Source: an uncultured Clostridia bacterium (lineage in GTDB: Bacteria > Bacillota > Clostridia > Christensenellales > Aristaeellaceae). Taken from it: a stretch of 6,101 bases of DNA. Where the stretch lies: assembly GCA_904420265.1 (NCBI GenBank), contig CAJFUU010000252.1, positions 1 to 6,101 of the forward strand. Reading direction: 5' to 3'. Under the pieces are notes generated by a model, which was not told the origin of the DNA, did no database searches, and saw only the letters and a program-made list of their open reading frames with translations. The position numbers and the translations under genes were made by a program. Below, in pieces: positions 1-5,842 of this stretch. Position 1 is the stretch's first letter. Every line of letters begins with the position of its first letter.

Positions 1-3
1 GTT

Positions 4-24
4 GGGCCAAAACGCGTTTTGCCC
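4..24. repeat. Palindromic repeat core, copy 1
   Basis: Positions 8-21 are the perfect 14-bp palindrome CAAAACGCGTTTTG. Flanking GGGC (4-7) and GCCC (21-24) can extend the hairpin if C8 is bulged. It is the most symmetrical member of a set of related cores that also begin near 81, 269, 310 and 370. Confidence 0.6.
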
Positions 25-57
25 GATTCCTTTTCCTGCGAGCAAATGCTGGCCACT

Positions 58-103
58 GGCCTCGACGCCCTTCCATCGACCAAAATGCGTTTTGCATGGC
101 TGC
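58..103. repeat. Interspersed repeat, copy 2 (shared flank plus palindromic core)
   Basis: The segment starts with GGCCTCGACGCCCTTCCA (58-75) and continues into the core CAAAATGCGTTTTG (81-94), which folds as a 5-bp stem with a TGCG loop, with CCAT/ATGG arms at 73-76 and 96-99. Both the flank and the core recur at 235-291. Over 71-105 against 259-293, 28 of 35 positions agree by eye. Confidence 0.65.
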
Positions 104-234
104 TTCTTCCCTGCAAAGTATAGAATTATCCCAAAATTGCTGCCGTAGCTTGGCGCCGCCCTAACCCAAGCCTCCTTGTGCTGGGACGAAGCATGCCTGC
201 AAAGTTTCCCTCCCTGTGAAAAACGCTATCTACC

Positions 235-292
235 GGCTTCGACGCCCTTCCAGCGGCCTTCCATTGACCCAAACGCGCTTTGCTCGGCCGCT
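235..292. repeat. Interspersed repeat, copy 3
   Basis: GGCTTCGACGCCCTTCCA (235-252) differs at one base from the flank at 58-75. The core CCAAACGCGCTTTG (269-282) matches the other cores. In this copy an outer 7-bp inverted repeat, AGCGGCC (252-258) with GGCCGCT (286-292), brackets the core. A second TTCCA at 259-263 suggests a small internal duplication of about 11 bp compared with copy 2. Confidence 0.65.
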
Positions 293-300
293 TTGATTTT

Positions 301-420
301 TCATTGATTCAAGCGCCGCGCTCTGATCCTGGTGCGCCGTCTCCCGCTCGTGTGGACTTTTCATTGGCCCAAGCGCCGCATTTTGTTCTGACACGCGCCG
401 TCTCGCCCATGTGGGTTTTT
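301..420. repeat. Imperfect 60-bp tandem pair, copies 4 and 5
   Basis: Positions 301-360 and 361-420 are two adjacent units of 60 bp. Both begin TCATTG, share AAGCGCCGC at 311-319 and 371-379, share GCGCCGTCTC near 334 and 395, and end with TGTGG plus a T-rich run. Identity is about 70% by eye, allowing small gaps. The starts, (T)TCATTGnnnCAAGCGCC, align with copy 3 (TCCATTGACCCAAACGCG), so the pair looks like diverged members of the same family. Confidence 0.65.
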
Positions 421-508
421 TCCGCCTCTCACCCGTGCGCGCAAATCTGCCACTATCGTCCCCAGGCAAGTTTTCGCTTTCGGCCATTCGGCAATTTTTG
501 CAAGGCAT

Positions 509-536
509 GGGCGCGTCCGATTGCTCGAACGCGCCC
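509..536 (-). terminator. Stem-loop downstream of the operon, possible transcript end
   Basis: GGGCGCGT (509-516) pairs perfectly with ACGCGCCC (529-536). After one mismatch the stem continues for three more pairs (518-520 with 525-527), closing a TTGC loop. It lies 46 bp past the stop of the abgB-like gene and is the strongest hairpin in the 3' flank. No T-run follows it on the minus strand; the next bases are ATGCCTTGCAAAAATT. It is therefore not a canonical intrinsic terminator. It may act as a 3' end-stabilising hairpin or a weak terminator, or be part of the repeat cluster next to it. Confidence 0.35.
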
Positions 537-582
537 TGTTGCGCCTACGGCCGCTCTTGTCCGCCAGCGGCGTTTTGGGGAT

Positions 583-1977
583 TTACTGTGCGCCAATGTC
601 CTCCAGCGGCGTGGGGCGCACGCCCTGTGGGATGGGCGCGATATAGCCCTCCTTCCCCACTCTGCGCCGATGTTCGTCTTTGGCTTTTTGCAAAAGGTCT
701 TCGTTGACCATCAGCTCCACTGCCGTCGCCGCCATCGCCTTGGCGGCGAAGCGCGTCATCTTATGCGCCAGCGGTGCTTTCCCCTGCGCCGTCATCTGCC
801 AGGAATGCCCAGGCGTGCCATAGGCAACAGTCGCGGCCGTGACCTGCGCGGTGGGGCATATCCAACTTACGTCGCCGACATCGGTGGAGGAAAAATTGGG
901 CGTTTCCTCTCCCGTGGCATAGGGTTTGATCTCCCAATGAATCGGATGTTCCACGTCCGCCTTGGGAAAATCCATCAGCGCGCAGCGCGTCATTTCGGCT
1001 GCGAAAGCCTCGTCCTCGGGCGTAATTTCGGGCGCGCCGATGCGCAACATTTTTTCATAGAGGTCCTGTTGCATGGCGTCGTTGAGAATGGTGTTGGAGC
1101 ACGCCTTCAAAAACGTGTGTTCCACCTTCACGCCGGTCATCAGCGCGGCCCCGGCGGCGATGTCGCACACGCGCTTGTACAATTCGCGCACCTGGTCGTT
1201 TCGCGGGGCGCGAATCATATACAACACTTCGGCGTGGGCCTGTACCACGTTGGGGAAACAGCCGCCCGTATCGGTAATGGCGTAATGCACGCGCGCCTCG
1301 GGAATCATGTGTTCGCGCAGGTAATTCGCGCCAACGTTCATCAGTTCCACGGCGTCCAGGGCGCTGCGGCCCAGATATGGATGCGAACCCGCATGCGAGG
1401 CCTTGCCATCGAACTTATACAAAACCAGGCAATTGGCCAGCGAAAGTTTGGTGCGCACGCCCGTTTCCTCGTCCGGATGCCAGCACAGCGCCGCGTCCAG
1501 ACAGTCAAACGCGCCGTCTCGCGCCAGAAACGCCTTGCCCGAACCGCCTTCCTCTGCGGGACAGCCGAAGTAGACGACCGTGCCGGCGTGGCCGCTGGTT
1601 TCCAGAAAGCGTTTTACCGCCAGCGCCGCCCCCAGCGCGCCTGTCCCCAACAGGTTGTGGCCGCAACCGTGACCGCTTTTGCGGCCATTGGGGCGCTTCT
1701 CGACAACGCCCGCCGCCTGGCCCAGACCTTCCAGCGCGTCAAATTCACCCAGTATGCCGATTACCGGCCGGCCGGTCCCGTATTTGCCGCAAAACGCCGT
1801 AGGGATGCCGGCCAAACCTTCTTCTACCTGAAAACCCTCCTCGCGCAACGCCTGGCAAAGACGCCCGGCAGACTTGAATTCCTTATAAGCCGTCTCGGCA
1901 AATTCCCACAGTTCATCCGCAATTCCGTCCAGCATTTCCCGTTTCTCGTCAATAATTTTGAGAAAATTCAAATCCAT
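583..1977 (-). CDS. M20D amidohydrolase, AbgB-like (p-aminobenzoyl-glutamate hydrolase subunit B family)
   Basis: The 464-residue protein resembles E. coli AbgB (about 481 residues as recalled) along its whole length. Shared blocks include HGCGHNLLGT (103-112), YFGCPAEEGGSGK (136-148), GRSALDAVELM (203-213), ARVHYAITDTGG (228-239), NVVQAHAEVLYMIRAP (243-258), STDVGDVSW (364-372) and YGTPGHSWQ (386-394). By analogy with M20D hydrolases, the metal ligands should be C105, H107, E143, H167 and H391, with E142 as general base; all are present. The dimerisation domain is near residues 180-300, with SHAGSHP at 194-200. AbgB works with AbgA to split p-aminobenzoyl-glutamate, a folate breakdown product, and these relatives also hydrolyse other N-acyl or aryl amino acids. 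No AbgA-like partner or AbgT transporter lies in the window, so the enzyme may be homomeric with a different substrate. GGAGG lies 6 nt before the ATG. It is the last gene of the operon. Confidence 0.93.
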   Translation of the reverse strand: MDLNFLKIIDEKREMLDGIADELWEFAETAYKEFKSAGRLCQALREEGFQVEEGLAGIPTAFCGKYGTGRPVIGILGEFDALEGLGQAAGVVEKRPNGRKSGHGCGHNLLGTGALGAALAVKRFLETSGHAGTVVYFGCPAEEGGSGKAFLARDGAFDCLDAALCWHPDEETGVRTKLSLANCLVLYKFDGKASHAGSHPYLGRSALDAVELMNVGANYLREHMIPEARVHYAITDTGGCFPNVVQAHAEVLYMIRAPRNDQVRELYKRVCDIAAGAALMTGVKVEHTFLKACSNTILNDAMQQDLYEKMLRIGAPEITPEDEAFAAEMTRCALMDFPKADVEHPIHWEIKPYATGEETPNFSSTDVGDVSWICPTAQVTAATVAYGTPGHSWQMTAQGKAPLAHKMTRFAAKAMAATAVELMVNEDLLQKAKDEHRRRVGKEGYIAPIPQGVRPTPLEDIGAQ

Positions 1978-1983
1978 TGTATG

Positions 1984-1988
1984 CCTCC
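1984..1988 (-). promoter_or_regulatory. Shine-Dalgarno GGAGG of the abgB-like gene
   Basis: GGAGG with a 6-nt spacer precedes the ATG at 1977. It lies in the 42-bp gap after the MFS stop. That gap also holds an 8-bp palindrome (CGCCGGCG) between TATA-rich arms, and no terminator is visible. Confidence 0.85.
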
Positions 1989-2019
1989 GTATATATCCGC
2001 CGGCGTTCTTTTATACCGC

Positions 2020-3318
2020 TCAGGCCTGTTCGCCGGCCTCCATGGACGCTTTTTGCATCTGCCGCGCCTGCTGCCTGCGAAGCAAACGGACAATGTGGAA
2101 CGCCAGCAAAAACAGCCCTGTCGTGATTGCCGCCACCAAACCCAGCGCGAACAGCACGTGCGAATAACTGCCGGTGCGGTCGTAGGCGAAATTGACCAGG
2201 GGCGCGACGGCAATGTTGCCTCCCGACGTAACCGCCAGCATAACGCCCAGAGCGCTTGTATAAGCCTTCTTTCCGAACATCTCCATTGTCAGCATCGGCT
2301 GCACAATGCCAACCATGCACAGGCCGAACGCCAACAACACCGCCGCCAAAACCGCCTGCCACACCGTGGTTGTGCCTGCGAGCAACAAAATGCTGGCCAC
2401 CCCGCAAAGCAGGCAGAATGTCGCCGCTTTGTGTGCGGCGGCGCGATCGCAGACCGCGCCTACGACAATTTTCGCCACCGCCAGCCCCAAAAGCAGCAGG
2501 CTGTTGCACGCCGCCGCCACGGAGGTCGAGAGGCCCTGATCCTGCACGTGCACCACAAATGTGGAAAACGCGCCGTACATACAGACGGAGCACAGCGTCA
2601 TGGCCGCCATTGTCAAATAGAAAAACGGCCGCCTGACCAGGCGCGTCATCGGCTCGCCGTCCCAGGCGTCGCCCTCCTCGACGCAACCCTCGCTTGGCAA
2701 AGCCACACCCAGCGCCCTGTACGGCTCCAGACCGTGTTCGCGCGGATGGTCGCGCAGTACCAAAAAGACCACCGCGGCCGACACAAACAAAAGCGCCGCG
2801 GAAATATCAAACGCCGTTCGCCAGCCGGAACTTTCAATCACCGCGCTGAGCGCCACGCTCAACGCCGCGCCGCCCAGGCCGCTGGCGGCCAGCACAACGC
2901 CCAGCACCTTGCCCCGGTGGCTGTAAAACCAGTTGCCAATCAGTTGGGAGATGCCGGCTGTGTTCAAAAACGCCTCGCCCACGCCAAAAAGCACGGCGCC
3001 AATATAAAACGGCAAAAGCGTCTGCGCCCGCGCATAGCCCACGTAGCCCAGCGCGGTCAGTATCGCTACCAGCGTAGCCGGGCGCCGAAAGCCAAAGCGC
3101 TTGTAAAGCGCCGCGAAACAGGCGTTGCTTACCATAAATACCGCGCCGTTGACGCTGCGGGCCATTGAAAAGGCGCTGCGGGAAACCGACAGGTCGGTCG
3201 TTACGGGAATCATAAAAATACTGTACAGATTGTTTGCCAGTCCCAGAACAACAGCGGTGACGAAAAACGCGGCCGCCGCAACCTTCCAATGGGTGTGCCG
3301 CTTTTTCTTCGCATCCAT
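2020..3318 (-). CDS. MFS transporter, oxalate/formate- or monocarboxylate-like
   Basis: The 432-residue protein has twelve hydrophobic segments, roughly at residues 12-36, 50-72, 81-98, 101-121, 136-160, 168-188, 229-252, 268-290, 296-315, 318-340, 352-375 and 386-410. A charged central loop (about 189-228) separates the two halves, and the tail is basic. After helix 4, the block NWFYSHRGKVLGVVLAASG resembles the conserved NWF..+RG..xG segment of OFA (oxalate/formate antiporter) and monocarboxylate-type MFS proteins. The sequence RDHPREHGLEPY at the end of helix 6 is also typical of these relatives. It should move a small organic anion or amino acid derivative across the inner membrane, by proton symport or exchange. 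Its place between two M20 hydrolases suggests it imports their substrate or exports a product. GGAGG lies 9 nt before the ATG. Exact substrate and direction cannot be determined here. Confidence 0.92.
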   Translation of the reverse strand: MDAKKKRHTHWKVAAAAFFVTAVVLGLANNLYSIFMIPVTTDLSVSRSAFSMARSVNGAVFMVSNACFAALYKRFGFRRPATLVAILTALGYVGYARAQTLLPFYIGAVLFGVGEAFLNTAGISQLIGNWFYSHRGKVLGVVLAASGLGGAALSVALSAVIESSGWRTAFDISAALLFVSAAVVFLVLRDHPREHGLEPYRALGVALPSEGCVEEGDAWDGEPMTRLVRRPFFYLTMAAMTLCSVCMYGAFSTFVVHVQDQGLSTSVAAACNSLLLLGLAVAKIVVGAVCDRAAAHKAATFCLLCGVASILLLAGTTTVWQAVLAAVLLAFGLCMVGIVQPMLTMEMFGKKAYTSALGVMLAVTSGGNIAVAPLVNFAYDRTGSYSHVLFALGLVAAITTGLFLLAFHIVRLLRRQQARQMQKASMEAGEQA

Positions 3319-3327
3319 CGCCAGAAT

Positions 3328-3332
3328 CCTCC
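3328..3332 (-). promoter_or_regulatory. Shine-Dalgarno GGAGG of the MFS gene
   Basis: GGAGG is followed by a 9-nt spacer and then the ATG at 3318, which supports this start. The whole 73-bp gap to the preceding gene (3319-3391) shows no T-run terminator and no convincing sigma-70 promoter, so read-through from the M20 gene is likely. Confidence 0.8.
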
Positions 3333-3391
3333 AATAATTTCAAGCGGTTCAAGCCGATGCCTTGCAGATACAGATATGCTTTTGCCAAAAC

Positions 3392-4537
3392 TCAGGCGGT
3401 AAAATAACCCGCCATAAAATCCATTGTCAGGCGGCAACCGTCGATGAGGCTGCCCAGCTCCAGTTCTTCCTCCCTCGTGTGCATGCGCGAGCCGACCACA
3501 GCGCTCAGGCATATGGCGGGGATGCCCACGGAAAGGGGAATGTTGCAGTCCGTAGAGCCGGACAGGCGCACCGGTTCCTGGCCGATGACCTCCCGGATGG
3601 ACGTTTCCGCCCGCGCAATCAGCTGCGCGTGGGCCTTCGCATCCACATTGCCGGCGCAGGGCCTGTCGCCCACCTGCTCCACTTCCACGTCTATGCCCAT
3701 GGCGCGATAGGTTTCCACGGCGCTTTCGAATACGCGGCGCATTTTTTCCAGGCATTCGCGGTCATCCGAGCGGTATTCATAGAGCATTTCCGCCTGCTGC
3801 GCAATGGTGTTGACCGACGTGCCGCCCGAAATGGCGCCGACGTTGTAAGTCGTCTTGCAGCCATCCTTTTGCGGTACTTTGACCGCGTAGAGCGTGTCGA
3901 TCATGGACGCCAGATAGCGAATGGCGTTGCGGTTGCCAAAGGCCGCGTAGGAATGGCCGCCTTCGGTGCGCACGCGCACGCGGTAGCGGTGCGAGCCCAC
4001 CGCGCGGTCCACGATGCGGTTGAGCGTTCCGCCGTCAAAGGAAATCAATTCCCGAATCCTGTTGCCAAAGGCGCGTACAATTTCGCCGCTGCCCTTGAGG
4101 TTCCCCAGCCCCTCTTCGCAGGCGTTGGCCACGAACAAAACGCCCTGGTCCGCCCGCAGGCCGCGCCGCAAAAAATAGCGCGCGCAAATCATCATCGCGG
4201 CCAGGTTGGCCGTGTCGTCGCACACGCCCGGGCAATACATTTTGTGTTCGTCCTCGCGCATCGGCATGGGCTCCAGGTCGGGAAACACCGTGTCGGTATG
4301 CGCCATAAAAACCACCAGGTCTGCGGCGTCCGCGTCCCCATACGGGCAGATCACGTTGAGCGCCCCGTCGATATACACGCCCTCGAAGCCGGCGTTTACA
4401 AACCAGTCCCGGCAAAAGGCGGCGCGTTTTTCCTCGTGGTGCGAGGGCGCGGGGATGGCGCACAAATCGCGGATGAGCTGCTTTAATTCCTCCTGACTCT
4501 CCCGTATGTAGGCCAGCATGTCCTCCGTGAGATACAT
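3392..4537 (-). CDS. M20-family metallopeptidase/deacylase
   Basis: The 381-residue protein is a zinc-dependent peptidase or amidohydrolase of the M20/M25/M40 group, acting in the cytoplasm. The metal site looks complete: H80 and D82 in AHTDTVF, D107 in GVCDDTAN, the general base E141 and ligand E142 in ACEEGLGNLKG, D168 in SFDGG, and H353 in SRMHTREEELEL. The lid/dimerisation domain covers about residues 180-295 and includes GGHS (193-196) with a histidine expected to reach the partner's active site. STDCN (328-332) lies in the second half of the catalytic domain. Length is normal for single-domain-pair M20 enzymes. Tripeptidase (PepT)-like, carboxypeptidase-like and N-acyl amino acid deacylase roles all remain possible. 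The start is firm: AGGAGG sits 7 nt upstream and overlaps the stop codon of the CapA-like gene. No signal peptide is seen. The MFS gene follows after 73 bp. Confidence 0.92.
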   Translation of the reverse strand: MYLTEDMLAYIRESQEELKQLIRDLCAIPAPSHHEEKRAAFCRDWFVNAGFEGVYIDGALNVICPYGDADAADLVVFMAHTDTVFPDLEPMPMREDEHKMYCPGVCDDTANLAAMMICARYFLRRGLRADQGVLFVANACEEGLGNLKGSGEIVRAFGNRIRELISFDGGTLNRIVDRAVGSHRYRVRVRTEGGHSYAAFGNRNAIRYLASMIDTLYAVKVPQKDGCKTTYNVGAISGGTSVNTIAQQAEMLYEYRSDDRECLEKMRRVFESAVETYRAMGIDVEVEQVGDRPCAGNVDAKAHAQLIARAETSIREVIGQEPVRLSGSTDCNIPLSVGIPAICLSAVVGSRMHTREEELELGSLIDGCRLTMDFMAGYFTA

Positions 4538-4544
4538 ATACGAT

Positions 4545-4550
4545 CCTCCT
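4545..4550 (-). promoter_or_regulatory. Shine-Dalgarno AGGAGG of the M20 peptidase gene
   Basis: A perfect AGGAGG lies 7 nt before the ATG at 4537 and shares a base with the TAA stop of the preceding CapA-like gene. A ribosome terminating there would sit on the next initiation site. It fixes the M20 start and supports cotranslation. Confidence 0.9.
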
Positions 4551-5842
4551 TATAATTCCACCGTGCCGACGCCGTCGCGCACGCGGATTTTCGTACCGTA
4601 GGGCTCGCTCATGGCCGCGAGCCGTTCGAGGATGCCGCCGTCATGCCTGGGCCGGGGCCAGCCGCCCGTGGAACGCGGTTGGCCAAAGCCCAGTTCCACC
4701 GGCAGAAGTTCCAGCCGCGTCAAAACGCCGTTTTCCACCTCCCAGAAGGGCACGACGCTTTCAAACATGACCTTGCTGTAATACAGGCCGCGCTTGCCGC
4801 CGCCCGAACGGGCGTCAAACAGTTCGTCCAGCCCCTCGCCGCCGGTCATGCCCTGTTTTTCGTACATATCCGCCGGGGCGCGGGCGATGGTTTCAAGCTG
4901 CAAAACAAAATCGCCCAGCGAATAGAAGATGGGGCAGCCCTTGTAAATCTCAATTGGCCGCAACAGGTGCGGGCCGGTGCCGATCACGGCGTGCGCGCCC
5001 GCGTCGATACAGCGGCGGGCGAACTGCTCGTAAAACGCGGCGGGCTCTTCCTTGGAGCGGGCGCGCAACTCATGGGAATGCATGGCCACCACCACATAGT
5101 CGGCCATAAAGCGCGCTTCGCGTATGCTCTTTTCCACGCGCAACATATCGGTTTCGTTTACGCAGGTATGCTGGCCGGGCTCCTGCGCCGCTTCAAAGCG
5201 CAAATCTCCAAAGGCCGCCTCGTTTGCCGGCAGGGGCGGCGCATAGCCTTCGGCGCGGGTGATGTCCGCAGCGGCGTTGATCATCACATCGTCGGCAATC
5301 TGCCGAAGGGCGCGCAGTTGGGCTTCGGGAAGGCGATATACGGTGTGATGGCGCACGCCGTTGAGCCCGGGCCGGCCGGGCATGGAACGCGTCTGCTCGC
5401 CCGCCATGGCGTCCGCGTGGAAGGTGGAGCAGGCGCCGATCAGCGCAAAACGGCCCGCAAGCGTATCGACATAGGCCGGCGCGGCGGCATCCGCCAGCGT
5501 CGCGCCCGTTCCGGCGCAGGCAAACCCGGCTTCGCGAATATAGGAAAGCGTTTTCAGAAGCCCGGCATGCGAATAATCCATGGCGTGATTGTTGGCCGCG
5601 CTCAGGGCGTTGAAACCGAAAGCGCGCATGTCCTCCAGCACCTCCGGAGGCGCGCAAAACCAGCTTCCACCGCTCACGGCCGCGGCGTAGGTCTCATAGC
5701 GATGCACCGTGGTTTCCAGATTGCAAAAGCGGAAATCCCCGCGGGCGATAAAATCGCGCACCGCCTCAAAGCCCGCATACGCGCCCGGCAGGCGGCGGAA
5801 GATCATCGCGTCGCCCGCGGCGGTCAGTTTCATCGCGCTCAT
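4550..5842 (-). CDS. CapA-family (PGA_cap) metallophosphatase-fold protein, cytoplasmic
   Basis: The 430-residue protein belongs to the CapA/PgsA family, which has a calcineurin-like metallophosphatase fold and is best known from poly-gamma-glutamate capsule systems. Visible motifs are AAGDAMI (8-14), NLETT (41-45), SAANNHAMDYS (81-91), MHSHE (254-258), GTGPH (288-292) and YSLGDF (307-312). These match the Asp, Asn-x-Glu, Asn-Asn-His, His and Gly-x-x-Pro-His blocks of the family in order. Three differ from the usual forms as I recall them (HWGxE, GxHPH, SLGNF). The family's typical N-terminal signal peptide or anchor is absent: the first motif begins at residue 8. A cytoplasmic hydrolase is therefore more likely than a surface capsule protein, and no capB or capC is seen. 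The ATG at 5842 overlaps the upstream stop. A GAAGGA lies 12 nt away (5855-5860), a long spacing that fits coupling. A second ATG at 5833 is an alternative start. The substrate is unknown. Confidence 0.88.
   Translation of the reverse strand: MSAMKLTAAGDAMIFRRLPGAYAGFEAVRDFIARGDFRFCNLETTVHRYETYAAAVSGGSWFCAPPEVLEDMRAFGFNALSAANNHAMDYSHAGLLKTLSYIREAGFACAGTGATLADAAAPAYVDTLAGRFALIGACSTFHADAMAGEQTRSMPGRPGLNGVRHHTVYRLPEAQLRALRQIADDVMINAAADITRAEGYAPPLPANEAAFGDLRFEAAQEPGQHTCVNETDMLRVEKSIREARFMADYVVVAMHSHELRARSKEEPAAFYEQFARRCIDAGAHAVIGTGPHLLRPIEIYKGCPIFYSLGDFVLQLETIARAPADMYEKQGMTGGEGLDELFDARSGGGKRGLYYSKVMFESVVPFWEVENGVLTRLELLPVELGFGQPRSTGGWPRPRHDGGILERLAAMSEPYGTKIRVRDGVGTVEL

Larger units (their letters stand above)
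1..582. other. Repeat-rich intergenic region, no convincing gene
   Basis: This stretch beyond the last gene has open frames on both strands, but none has a ribosome binding site or a recognisable protein family. Translations are Arg-rich and repetitive, as expected of translated repeats. It holds several palindromic repeat copies between 4 and 420 and the stem-loop at 509-536. No tRNA, riboswitch, CRISPR array or transposase remnant was recognised. Confidence 0.75.

Noticed and set aside
2..97. Minus-strand open frame from the ATG at 97 running off the left edge
   Set aside because: It lies wholly in repeat copies 1 and 2, has no ribosome binding site and resembles no protein family I know. 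It is probably repeat-derived.
1..420. CRISPR array
   Set aside because: Repeat units differ in length and sequence, spacing is irregular (40 to 188 bp) and there are no uniform spacers or cas genes.
404..421. CCCATGTGGG followed by a T-run, resembling a plus-strand terminator
   Set aside because: The stem would be four pairs with a two-base loop, which cannot form, and no plus-strand gene precedes it.
230..508. 92-codon minus-strand open frame after the operon
   Set aside because: Its ATG has no good Shine-Dalgarno and begins right at the base of the 509-536 hairpin. The product is Arg-rich and largely a translation of the repeats, so it is treated as spurious.
1949..2686. 245-codon minus-strand open frame overlapping the MFS gene
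   Set aside because: It is an out-of-frame reading of the MFS gene that is Gly/Arg-rich with no helices. The MFS frame is clearly the real one.
280..3168. 962-codon open frame on the plus strand
   Set aside because: It runs antisense to the abgB-like and MFS genes, which have clear families and ribosome binding sites. Its translation is Arg/His/Gln-rich with no domain. GC-rich codon use on the minus strand avoids stops in this frame.
3319..3391. Possible internal promoter in the 73-bp gap before the MFS gene
   Set aside because: A TTGGCA is present, but no reasonable -10 box lies at 16-18 bp spacing, so there is no support for a separate promoter.
3362..4486. 374-codon plus-strand open frame
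   Set aside because: It is the antisense shadow of the M20 peptidase gene, with no ribosome binding site and no recognisable domain.
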